The translations under genes were made by a program, and so were the position numbers. The notes under the pieces were generated by a model, which saw only the letters and a list, made by a program, of their open reading frames with translations, did no database searches and had not been told where the DNA came from. Positions 1-6,796 of a stretch of DNA of 25,203 nucleotides are shown here, in pieces. Numbering within the stretch: position 1 is the first letter of the stretch; the number at the start of each line of letters is the position of its first letter. The DNA lies in the NCBI GenBank assembly GCA_916720335.1, contig CAKAQU010000008.1, forward strand, positions 1-25,203, written 5' to 3'. The DNA comes from an uncultured Moraxella sp. (GTDB lineage Bacteria > Pseudomonadota > Gammaproteobacteria > Pseudomonadales > Moraxellaceae).

Positions 1-246
1 TCGCTCCAGTTAGTGCTCCTAACAAACCACCTGCAATACCGCCAGCAACTGCGCCAACTGGACCTGCAACCAGTCCAATTGCTGCCCCAGCCTGAGCACC
101 AACCGAAGCACCGCCCCAGCCTGAGCACCAACCGAAGCACCGCCCCAGCCCGCTGTACCTCCAGCAGTAAAACCAATGGTTGCGCCTGCTTTGCGTGCGT
201 AGTTATTTTTTTGAACGTGGATTGAATGACAATTTGGACACATCAT
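1..246 (-). pseudogene. Glycine-zipper protein, frameshifted by a 29-bp duplication and cut by the window edge
   Basis: The chosen start (ATG at 246-244) has AGGA eight bases upstream; an earlier in-frame ATG at 261 contains that AGGA and is unlikely. The product begins with a CPNC motif, possibly half of a zinc ribbon, then a Gly/Ala-rich stretch typical of glycine zippers that pack in membranes. After residue 40 or so the frame changes into a Leu/Gln/Arg-rich tail that stops at a TAG near position 19. Removing one copy of the 29-bp repeat at 84-141 restores a Gly/Ala/Val-rich frame (for example GPVGAVAGGIAGGLLGALTG) that stays open to the window edge. That strongly suggests the intact gene had one copy. 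The C-terminus, which may hold a second Cys pair, lies outside. Function is unknown. The alternatives are a sequencing or assembly error, or a reversible on/off switch. Confidence 0.75.
84..150. repeat. 29-bp perfect tandem repeat, 2.3 copies
   Basis: Copies lie at 84-112 and 113-141, with the first nine bases of a third copy at 142-150. The unit starts GCCCCAGCCTGAGCACC on the plus strand. Because 29 is not a multiple of three, one extra unit shifts the reading frame of the minus-strand gene it lies in. The 9-bp direct repeat left at the ends (GCCCCAGCC) is the likely slippage site. Confidence 0.95.
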
Positions 247-284
247 AGTAAATTTCCTCATATAAAGAATATTTGTTTAGTACA

Positions 285-310
285 ATTATATCTAAACGCA
301 TAAAGTACAA
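285..310 (-). promoter_or_regulatory. Possible promoter of the glycine-zipper gene
   Basis: On the minus strand a perfect TATAAT lies at 290-285, about 40 bases before the chosen start. The best -35-like match (TTGTAC, 310-305) is only 14 bases away, so the -35 assignment is weak. The 13-bp tandem repeat lies just upstream of it. Confidence 0.4.
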
Positions 311-320
311 TTAAAATTGA

Positions 321-350
321 TAAACTTATTAACTAAACTTATTAACTAAA
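321..350. repeat. 13-bp tandem repeat, 2.3 copies
   Basis: TAAACTTATTAAC occurs at 321-333 and again at 334-346, followed by TAAA. It lies in noncoding DNA just upstream of the possible promoter of the glycine-zipper gene. The rest of the gene-free stretch 262-673 is AT-rich and holds only the direct repeats at 453-602 and the hairpin at 603-635. Confidence 0.9.
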
Positions 351-452
351 TGACAATATCAAATAATTTTTTATATTTAAACCTTATTTTATCAAGCAAT
401 ATTAAACTTAAGTCAACTTGATTAGCTTAATATTTTTTTAAATAAACACATA

Positions 453-602
453 AAGCTTATTTTTAAATTATTTGTTTGTATGCAAACTAAACATGCAATA
501 AATTATATACAAATAGTGCAAAATCTTTTAAATCTGGTAAGCTTATTTTTAAATGTTTAAAAATTAATCTAAATACAAAGATAGCTAAAGATGCAATAAA
601 TT
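453..602. repeat. Two pairs of dispersed direct repeats (decayed duplication)
   Basis: AAGCTTATTTTTAAAT (16 bp) occurs at 453-468 and 539-554. ATGCAATAAATT (12 bp) occurs at 493-504 and 591-602. The order is the same in both halves with different spacing, as expected for an old duplication of an intergenic block. In such AT-rich DNA the shorter pair alone could be chance. Confidence 0.6.
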
Positions 603-635
603 GGGCAGATACCGAATATTGGCACTGCCCTTTTT
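603..635. terminator. Hairpin terminator downstream of the aminotransferase gene
   Basis: GGGCAG (603-608) pairs with CTGCCC (625-630). A T5 run follows on the plus strand, while on the minus strand the tail is CCCAATTTATT. It lies about 40 bases past the stop of the minus-strand aminotransferase and probably ends that transcript. The better U-tract, however, is on the plus strand, where no upstream gene is visible. Confidence 0.55.
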
Positions 636-673
636 ATAAATTGAATATTTGATGAGATGTATTTTTAATTGGC

Positions 674-2221
674 TTAATCTGTACCAAACTCATGGCGTTT
701 TTTGGCAAAAAATCGATCCAGCCTGTCCATGGCGTCTTCCAAATCAATCAAATTTGGCAAAAATACTACACGAAAATGGTCGGGTTTATCCCAATTAAAT
801 CCAGTACCTTGTACCATCAGGACTTTTTCTTCAATTAGCAAATCCATCATAAATTGCATATCGTTATCAATTGGATAAATATCACGGTCAATCTTAGCAA
901 AACAGTAAAACGCACCTTGTGGCATCGTGCAGCTAATGCCCTTAATTTCATTTAATCGACTGACTGCCAATTGTCTTTGTTTGTATAATCTTCCAGTGGG
1001 TGCGGTGAGTGCTTGCATGGATTGATAGCCGCCCATTGCTGTTTGAATGGCATATTGGGCTGGCACATTGGCACAAAGCCTCATACTAGCAAGCATGGTC
1101 AAACCCTCAATAAAATCACCAGCATGGTCTTTTTTACCGGATAGCATTACCCAACCTGAACGATAACCTGCAATTCTATGAGATTTAGACAACCCATTAA
1201 AAGTTAAAACCAAAGTCTTATCAGTAATCGTGCACATCGGCGTATGAACAGCATCATCGTACAAAATACGGTCATAAATTTCATCAGCTAAAATGACTAA
1301 GTTGTATTTTGCTGCCAGTTCTGCAATGCCTTTTAAAGTTTCAACTGAATATAAAGCGCCCGTTGGATTGTTTGGGTTAATAATCACAATACCTTTAGTA
1401 TTGGATGTAATTTTACTTTGTATATCAGCCAAATCAGGTTGCCAGCCATTGTCTTCTTGACAGCGATAATGAACCGCTTTACCACCTGCTAAATTTGCTG
1501 CTGCTGTCCATAATGGGTAATCTGGCATTGGAATTAAAACTTCATCACCATCATCGAGTAAGGCTTGTAAAGTCATGACAATCAGCTCGGACACACCGTT
1601 ACCAATAAATACATCACCGACATCGGTTGCCGATAACAATCCCTTGGCCTGATAATATTGTAAAATGGCTTTTCTGGCGCTAAAAATGCCTTTAGAATCT
1701 GAGTATCCAGATGCGTCTGCAAGATTCATTGATACATCTTGTACGATTTCGTCTGGCGGTAACAGCCCAAAGGGGGCGGGATTACCGATATTTAATTTAA
1801 TGATTCTTTGTCCTTCAGCTTCCATACGATTGGCGGTTTGTAAAAGCTCGCCACGAATATCGTAACAAACATTATTTAATTTGCTGGATTTTTTTAAAGG
1901 TTTGACATTGCTCATAGTAGTGTCCAAAACGGTTGCAGGCGCGACATGTAAAGTGGTTTGACTTTGATTGGGGTGGTTGCCTGTAAGTAAATAACTTTCT
2001 GTGGTATTTAAAATTTTAGCTAAAATTGGCAATTTGCTGCTCACGATGCCATTTTTGCCCCCTTCCCAATTGGTAATTGCTGCTCGGCTGACCTTAGCAC
2101 CTTCTTGACTTAGCTTATCAGCCAATATTTGAGCAGAAAGCCCCAAACTTTTACGCAACCTTTTAAGCCGTTGTCCTTGCATCTGAGGCGTATTTTCTAA
2201 ATTCGTTAGTTCATCTGTCAT
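674..2221 (-). CDS. XRE-family HTH domain fused to AlaA-type alanine aminotransferase
   Basis: The 515-residue product has two parts. Residues 16-80 form an XRE/Cro-type helix-turn-helix (core RLKRLRKSLGLSAQ, later AAITNWEGG). Residues 107-515 match E. coli AlaA almost end to end, including SSKLNNVCYDIRG, NPNNPTG (282-288), DEIYD and the PLP-binding lysine K346 in FNGLSK. AlaA makes alanine from pyruvate and glutamate in the cytosol. The E. coli enzyme is about 405 residues and lacks a DNA-binding domain. I chose the ATG at 2221 because GTGAGAT lies upstream; in-frame starts at 2254 (ATG) and 2281 (TTG) lack a ribosome site. The gene stands alone, with its own possible operator at 2281-2299. 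Infer a sensor-regulator that couples PLP or amino-acid state to transcription, as MocR proteins do with a GntR domain. Catalytic residues look intact, so it may also act as an enzyme. Confidence 0.9.
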   Translation of the reverse strand: MTDELTNLENTPQMQGQRLKRLRKSLGLSAQILADKLSQEGAKVSRAAITNWEGGKNGIVSSKLPILAKILNTTESYLLTGNHPNQSQTTLHVAPATVLDTTMSNVKPLKKSSKLNNVCYDIRGELLQTANRMEAEGQRIIKLNIGNPAPFGLLPPDEIVQDVSMNLADASGYSDSKGIFSARKAILQYYQAKGLLSATDVGDVFIGNGVSELIVMTLQALLDDGDEVLIPMPDYPLWTAAANLAGGKAVHYRCQEDNGWQPDLADIQSKITSNTKGIVIINPNNPTGALYSVETLKGIAELAAKYNLVILADEIYDRILYDDAVHTPMCTITDKTLVLTFNGLSKSHRIAGYRSGWVMLSGKKDHAGDFIEGLTMLASMRLCANVPAQYAIQTAMGGYQSMQALTAPTGRLYKQRQLAVSRLNEIKGISCTMPQGAFYCFAKIDRDIYPIDNDMQFMMDLLIEEKVLMVQGTGFNWDKPDHFRVVFLPNLIDLEDAMDRLDRFFAKKRHEFGTD

Positions 2222-2280
2222 TTTTATCTCACTGATGATAAAATTCTTTCTCATTTTAAAGTAAAAAAATATAGAAAACA

Positions 2281-2331
2281 AGTTTTTGAAAGAAAAACTT
2301 TCTTAATTTTGTTTAAAGAGGCTTTAGTATA
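2281..2331 (-). promoter_or_regulatory. Possible promoter and operator of the XRE-aminotransferase gene
   Basis: A dyad AGTTTTT-GAAAG-AAAAACT spans 2281-2299, with an overlapping dyad AAGAAA-AAC-TTTCTT at 2290-2304. A TATACT-like -10 lies at 2331-2326 on the minus strand, which would put the dyads just inside the transcript, a usual place for a repressor site. No good -35 is visible. Confidence 0.35.
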
Positions 2332-2374
2332 TTTTTTTGATAGTTTTACTTGCTTTTATAATTTAAATGCAAAT

Positions 2375-2400
2375 AAAAAGCTGACGAAAGTCAGCTTTTT
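2375..2400. terminator. Bidirectional terminator after moeA
   Basis: A perfect 11-bp stem, AAAAAGCTGAC at 2375-2385 and its complement at 2390-2400, closes a GAAA tetraloop. It has a T5 run on either strand and lies 22 bases past the moeA stop, between moeA and the aminotransferase gene. Confidence 0.9.
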
Positions 2401-2422
2401 GAAGTGCAAGTGTAGTTTTATA

Positions 2423-3703
2423 TTAGGACAAAAGCCAAGTAAAGGGCTCAATATCCACCCAATCTCCCGCCTGCAAATGACCAATATCTTTTTGTAAAAC
2501 CAATAAACAGTTGGCAAGGCTGAGTTGTTTGATACGGTGTGAGTCTTGGTTTAATAAAGGTTTAACATAAAAAACCCCGTCTTCACCCTGATGATAAATT
2601 GCCCGGGCAAACTCCTTACGCCCATCTTTTTTGAACAAATCATCGGTTAATTTGGCTTTTAACACTAAACGCGTTGGAAAATCATCTTCATGAACACCCG
2701 ACAGCTGCCATAAAGCAGGCTTGATAAATTGTAAACAGCCAACCACACAAGACAAAGGATTACCCGGCAAGCCAAAGTATAAAATGGTTTTGTCGTTTTC
2801 ATCGCCATCTTTGCCATAAAGTTCACCAAACACAAATGGCTTACCAGGCTTCATTGCAACCTTATAATGGGTAATCTTACCTAGTGTATCAATGGCTGTT
2901 GTTAAATAATCGTAATCACCCACCGACACGCCTGCACTGGAAATCAGTACATCGCATTCGCGTGTTGCTTGACTTATGGCGTGACAGGTTGCTTCCAAAT
3001 CATCAGGCACAATTCCATAATCTTTTATGATAACTGGCATATCATTTAATAGTGATTTCAGCGTTGGAGTGTTGGAATTATAGATACTAGCCAAACTTGT
3101 CAAAGGTTCACCTAAGTTTGTTAGTTCATCACCAGTTGCAATAATACCCACTACTAAAGGCTGATAAACGGACACGTTATCAAATCCTAGACTGGCAAGT
3201 AAACTGATGTCAGTGGGATTGATTTTTTTACCCACTTCCAACACACATTCACCAGTCGTAACTTCCTCACCTTGTTTACGAATATTGGCACCCAATTTAA
3301 GTATGTTAACCAAATGAACATCGTAAACATTGTTTTTGTCTAAGTTTTGCTTTATTTCTTGCCAGTTGGTGTGTTCTTGCATAACAACAAAATCACATTC
3401 ATCAGGGACAACTGCCCCTGTAAAAATACGCACACCTTGCCCTTGTTTAAGCTCCCCTAAGTAAGGTTTGCCCGCTGATGATTCGCCTACAATGGTTGCT
3501 TTATCCAATTGCCCGCAGATTGCAAAACCATCCATCGCTGATAAATTTTGTTGTGGGATGTTCATTGGCGATCTGATATCTTGCGCCAAAATAAACCCCA
3601 AAGCATCTGTCAATTGTTTTTGGATGACAGTACGATTCATGTGCTGATGATGTTCACTAGCAACTTGATAAATTGCCTGATAAAGCGCCTCTACTGTAAT
3701 CAT
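2423..3703 (-). CDS. moeA: MoeA, molybdopterin molybdenumtransferase
   Basis: MoeA inserts molybdate into adenylated molybdopterin, the last step in making the molybdenum cofactor, in the cytosol. The 426-residue length is close to the usual ~410. Visible family motifs are NLSAMDGFA near residue 57, ATGDEL at 189-194, the sugar-phosphate-like domain signature SSAGVSVGDYDYL at 255-267 (commonly SGG, here SAG) and GLPGNPLSC at 311-319, followed by the C-terminal beta domain. The ATG lies two bases after the stop of the PpiC gene, and its ribosome site (GAGG) lies inside that gene's end, so the two are translated together. No other moa/mob genes are in the window. Confidence 0.95.
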   Translation of the reverse strand: MITVEALYQAIYQVASEHHQHMNRTVIQKQLTDALGFILAQDIRSPMNIPQQNLSAMDGFAICGQLDKATIVGESSAGKPYLGELKQGQGVRIFTGAVVPDECDFVVMQEHTNWQEIKQNLDKNNVYDVHLVNILKLGANIRKQGEEVTTGECVLEVGKKINPTDISLLASLGFDNVSVYQPLVVGIIATGDELTNLGEPLTSLASIYNSNTPTLKSLLNDMPVIIKDYGIVPDDLEATCHAISQATRECDVLISSAGVSVGDYDYLTTAIDTLGKITHYKVAMKPGKPFVFGELYGKDGDENDKTILYFGLPGNPLSCVVGCLQFIKPALWQLSGVHEDDFPTRLVLKAKLTDDLFKKDGRKEFARAIYHQGEDGVFYVKPLLNQDSHRIKQLSLANCLLVLQKDIGHLQAGDWVDIEPFTWLLS

Positions 3704-3705
3704 CT

Positions 3706-4755
3706 TTAACCTCGATAAACATTTTCTTGATTAACGTTGATATCAATGCCTTCAATATGAGCATTTTGTTTAAGTAAAAACAGATAATCTACTAATGCAT
3801 GATGAAAACTTTGCTGCGTAAGTGTATTTTCAATCATGGCTTTGGCATTATCAAACGTCAAAGGCTTGCCATCAACTTTTTCTAATACATCTACAATGTG
3901 TATACCATAACGAGTTTCTATGGGATTAACACACAAACCTTTAGATAGTGCAAAAACTGCTTTTTCAAATTCAGGCACGGTTGCACCTTTTTGCAGCACA
4001 CCCAAATCACCACCATCAGTTTTGGATGGGCAAGCAGAATGCTGCATGGCAAAGCTGATAAAATCACCATCCAGATTATCGCTTTTTTGTAATTTTTCAA
4101 TTAAATCAGTTGCTTGTTTTTTTAATTCCAAACGTTCCTCACCTTCTTCTGGCGGGCAAGCCAATAAAATATGGCGAACTTTCATAACAGGTGGTGAAAC
4201 AAACTGTGATGGATTGGCTTGGTAGTATTGTTGGCAAGTTTCTTGGCTGAGTTGATTGGGTTGAACATGTTTTGCCAATAAATCAGAGATGGCTTGCTCT
4301 TCATCAGTATCCCATGCTTTTTGCCCCAAATCCTTATCTTCCAATACCGCTTGTTTTAACAATTCTTTGATTACTAAGGCTTGTGCTGATAAAAATAAAG
4401 CCTCTTCTTGAGAGCTGGCAGGATGATATTGAACTTCTTCACCAATGGCTTGTTCGCTGATAACCACACCATTGACGCGAATGCTTGGTACGGTTTGGCG
4501 ACTGGATGCAATCAGATGACGATGATCAGATTTTTCTTCTGCAAGTGCCTCTTCAATTAATTTGGCATCAGATGATAAACGCTTTAAATCATCACTGGTT
4601 GGCATGACGCGAATGCCGTCATCCACAGGCATTTGGTGATGACCGCCACAGCCACAAGAACCGCTACCGCAGCCTTCTTGGGTTTGGTCTGTGGCTGGGT
4701 CAAAATCATGAGAGTGATTATTTGGGGATTTTGGGTTAAAAGTTGTAACGCTCAT
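3706..4755 (-). CDS. PpiC/parvulin-type peptidyl-prolyl isomerase with Cys/His-rich N-terminus
   Basis: Residues 190-291 form a parvulin (rotamase) domain: KVRHILLAC, then DFISFAMQHSACPSKTDGGDLG, and ETRYGIHIVDVLE. The region before it (about 90-180) is helical, as in SurA/NifM-like chaperones. There is no signal peptide, so it should be cytosolic. Residues 29-40 read CGSGSCGCGGHH, a possible metal-binding segment. In Pseudomonas a similar PpiC gene follows narGHJI, and NifM matures nitrogenase. Here the gene is coupled to moeA, so I infer help in maturing a molybdoenzyme, most likely a respiratory nitrate reductase. No nar genes are in view. The start has a GAG seven bases upstream and an FNR-like box 37 bases upstream. 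Confidence 0.85.
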   Translation of the reverse strand: MSVTTFNPKSPNNHSHDFDPATDQTQEGCGSGSCGCGGHHQMPVDDGIRVMPTSDDLKRLSSDAKLIEEALAEEKSDHRHLIASSRQTVPSIRVNGVVISEQAIGEEVQYHPASSQEEALFLSAQALVIKELLKQAVLEDKDLGQKAWDTDEEQAISDLLAKHVQPNQLSQETCQQYYQANPSQFVSPPVMKVRHILLACPPEEGEERLELKKQATDLIEKLQKSDNLDGDFISFAMQHSACPSKTDGGDLGVLQKGATVPEFEKAVFALSKGLCVNPIETRYGIHIVDVLEKVDGKPLTFDNAKAMIENTLTQQSFHHALVDYLFLLKQNAHIEGIDINVNQENVYRG

Positions 4756-4791
4756 AATAGACTCAAATTTGCTTATAATCGTTTATTATTA

Positions 4792-4805
4792 ATGATATTT
4801 ATCAA
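4792..4805 (-). promoter_or_regulatory. FNR/ANR-like box upstream of ppiC-moeA
   Basis: The minus strand reads TTGATAAATATCAT, matching nine of the ten fixed bases of TTGAT-N4-ATCAA. It lies in the only gap upstream of the ppiC-moeA pair. Downstream -10 candidates are TATAAG (4777-4772) and AATAAT (4790-4785). Neither gives the standard -41.5 spacing, so activation versus repression cannot be called. Confidence 0.5.
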
Positions 4806-4846
4806 GAGTAAAATACTTCTTTGTGGTTATTTTAGACCAATAAAAT

Positions 4847-4878
4847 AAAAACACATATTTAAAATCATATGTGTTTTT
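4847..4878. terminator. Terminator after purN
   Basis: A perfect 11-bp stem, AAAAACACATA at 4847-4857 and its complement at 4868-4878, has a 10-base loop. It starts 17 bases past the purN stop and has T-rich ends on both strands. Confidence 0.85.
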
Positions 4879-4895
4879 ATTTTCAATGATTTGAA

Positions 4896-5543
4896 TCAAT
4901 AATGCCAAAAACGATATGGTAAAGATGGCTGATTTTTATTGGATAAATCAATCAAACCGCCAGCAATCATTTTAAGTGTCATAGGTACAAGTTCGTGTTC
5001 TAATTTTTGCACGCGTTTTTGTAAACTATCAGCGGTATCATTGTTTGACACACAAAGCAGCGCCTGGGTCAATACATCGCCAGCATCTAATTGGCAAGTA
5101 ACTAAATGCACACTGCAGCCATGATAACGCTCGCCCGCCTTTAATACCCTATGATGCGTGTCCAATCCTTTATAATAAGGCAATAACGATGGATGCAGAT
5201 TAATCATTGGAATGTTTTTGGTGGCAATACCATCAATAAACACAGGCGTTAAAATGCGCATAAAACCTGCTAACACAATCAAATCCAAATGAAAATCTGC
5301 TAAGATGGTCAGTGTTTTTTCTTCAAAACTGGTTCGTGTATGCCGTTTACCGTTTTCGTCTTTATCAATTACAAAAGTTTGGATATGGGCATTTTCAGCG
5401 CGTATTAGAGCGTATGCATCGCTTTTATTACTAATAACACAAGCAATCTCAATTGGCAAAGTGCCATCTTGCATTTGGTCGATTAAAACTTGTAGATTAC
5501 TGCCATTGCCCGAAACCAAAACTGCGATTTTAAGTTTTTTCAT
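4896..5543 (-). CDS. purN: PurN, phosphoribosylglycinamide formyltransferase
   Basis: PurN transfers a formyl group from 10-formyl-THF to GAR, the third step of purine synthesis. The 215-residue product has the phosphate-binding loop VSGNGSNLQ at 10-18, the folate-site segment LAGFMRIL, and the catalytic trio Asn115, His117 (NLHPSLLP) and Asp153 (QLDAGD). Length matches E. coli PurN (212). It lies 18 bases after the purM stop and is almost certainly cotranscribed with it. The ribosome site is weak, which would fit translational coupling to purM. Confidence 0.97.
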   Translation of the reverse strand: MKKLKIAVLVSGNGSNLQVLIDQMQDGTLPIEIACVISNKSDAYALIRAENAHIQTFVIDKDENGKRHTRTSFEEKTLTILADFHLDLIVLAGFMRILTPVFIDGIATKNIPMINLHPSLLPYYKGLDTHHRVLKAGERYHGCSVHLVTCQLDAGDVLTQALLCVSNNDTADSLQKRVQKLEHELVPMTLKMIAGGLIDLSNKNQPSLPYRFWHY

Positions 5544-5561
5544 TGTAATACAACGTCTAAA

Positions 5562-6614
5562 TCAAGCCTGATAAATAACCGCATCATGTTTACGAGCAAC
5601 AATGTGTCCAATTTGCCATGCGGTTTCACCATTTTGACTTAAAAAGTCAATTGTATGTTGGGCGTGTTTTTGGGGAACGACAATCACATAACCCACGCCA
5701 CAGTTAAATGTACGTACCATTTCACTTTGAGCAATGTTCCCTTTTTGTTGTAGCCAGTCAAATACTGCGGGCATCTGCCAAGATGACAAATCAATTTGAG
5801 CGGATAGATGCTGTGGTAAAACACGTGGCAGGTTTTCTGTTAAGCCGCCACCAGTGATGTGCGCCATAGCATGAATGTTGGTATTTCCTAACGATTTTTG
5901 CAATGCATTGATGGCTTTAACATAAATTTTAGTAGGTTTCATAAGTGCATCGGCTAAATTTTCACCATTGTTAAGTGTGGCGGTATGAACGTTTGTTTGA
6001 CTAACTTCAATCACTTTTCGCACCAAAGAATAACCATTAGAATGTACGCCACTGGATGCCAAGGCAATCAGTACATCCCCTTCTTGTACGTTTTTTCCAG
6101 TGATGACTTCACTTTCTTCAACCACACCAACACAAAACCCCGCTAAGTCATAATCTTCATCTTGATACATGCCTGGCATTTCAGCGGTTTCCCCGCCAAT
6201 GAGCGCACAATTTGCCAGCAAACAGCCATCGCCTATACCTTTAATCACAGCTTCGGCGGTATCCACATCCAATTTGCCCGTAGCGTAATAATCTAAAAAA
6301 AACAGAGGTTCGGCACCACAAACCAATAAATCATTAACACACATCGCCACCAAATCCTGACCAATGGTTTCATGACGATTTAAATCCAAAGCCAATTTTA
6401 GTTTGGTACCAACACCATCAGTTCCAGATACCAAGAGTGGTGACTGATAACCAGCTGGGATTTTACATAATGCCCCAAATCCACCAAGCCCGCCAACAAC
6501 TTCTGGGCGAGTTGTCGCTTTTGCAACCGATTTAATACGAGAAACCAGCGCTTCCCCTGCATCAATATCCACGCCTGCATCTTTATAACTCAAAGAAGTA
6601 TTTGAAGCATTCAT
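5562..6614 (-). CDS. purM: PurM, phosphoribosylformylglycinamidine cyclo-ligase
   Basis: PurM (AIR synthetase) closes the imidazole ring of FGAM using ATP, the fifth step of purine synthesis. The product is 350 residues from the chosen ATG at 6614, which has AGGA five bases upstream; an in-frame start at 6662 has none and would add 16 atypical residues. Family motifs include SYKDAGVDIDAG near the start, GTDGVGTKLKLA, VAMCVNDLL, LDYYATGKLD, GGETAEMPGMY and ITGGGLTENLPRVLP. The first gene of a purM-purN operon, divergent from the PerM-family gene, an arrangement also seen in Pseudomonas-type gammaproteobacteria. Confidence 0.97.
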   Translation of the reverse strand: MNASNTSLSYKDAGVDIDAGEALVSRIKSVAKATTRPEVVGGLGGFGALCKIPAGYQSPLLVSGTDGVGTKLKLALDLNRHETIGQDLVAMCVNDLLVCGAEPLFFLDYYATGKLDVDTAEAVIKGIGDGCLLANCALIGGETAEMPGMYQDEDYDLAGFCVGVVEESEVITGKNVQEGDVLIALASSGVHSNGYSLVRKVIEVSQTNVHTATLNNGENLADALMKPTKIYVKAINALQKSLGNTNIHAMAHITGGGLTENLPRVLPQHLSAQIDLSSWQMPAVFDWLQQKGNIAQSEMVRTFNCGVGYVIVVPQKHAQHTIDFLSQNGETAWQIGHIVARKHDAVIYQA

Positions 6615-6694
6615 AAAAATCCTATAAAAATAAGTGCATAAATTATGTTTTAAGTTGGACAAATAAAAACCAATAGCTGTCGAAGAATTTGCTT

Positions 6695-6703
6695 ATTATA
6701 ACA
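6695..6703 (-). promoter_or_regulatory. Extended -10 promoter of purM-purN
   Basis: The minus strand reads TGTTATAAT, a perfect TATAAT with the TGn extension, which can compensate for a poor -35 (none is obvious). It predicts a leader of about 75 bases. I see no PurR-type operator (ACGCAAACGTTTGCGT). Confidence 0.55.
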
Positions 6704-6739
6704 AAATATCATACAAATATTATGGCGTTTTTTATCACT

Positions 6740-6776
6740 TTGATAACTTTTCTTTTACCATAAAATCATCTACAAT
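6740..6776 (+). promoter_or_regulatory. Possible promoter of the PerM-family gene
   Basis: TTGATA at 6740-6745 is followed 15 bases later by TAAAAT (6761-6766). TACAAT at 6771-6776 is another -10 candidate. Spacing is not ideal for either. Confidence 0.35.
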
Positions 6777-6796
6777 AGCTAAAGCCATTTAACCTA

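Noticed and set aside
13..225. Plus-strand 70-codon reading frame across the 29-bp repeat
   Set aside because: It is antisense to the glycine-zipper gene, has repetitive Pro/Gln/Ser content caused by the repeat and no ribosome site.
4756..4895. Molybdenum-cofactor riboswitch upstream of ppiC-moeA
   Set aside because: The gap is only 140 bases, contains the purN terminator, and shows no extended paired structure of the riboswitch type.
6615..6796. PurR operator before purM
   Set aside because: No match to the palindromic ACGCAAACGTTTGCGT consensus was found in the gap.
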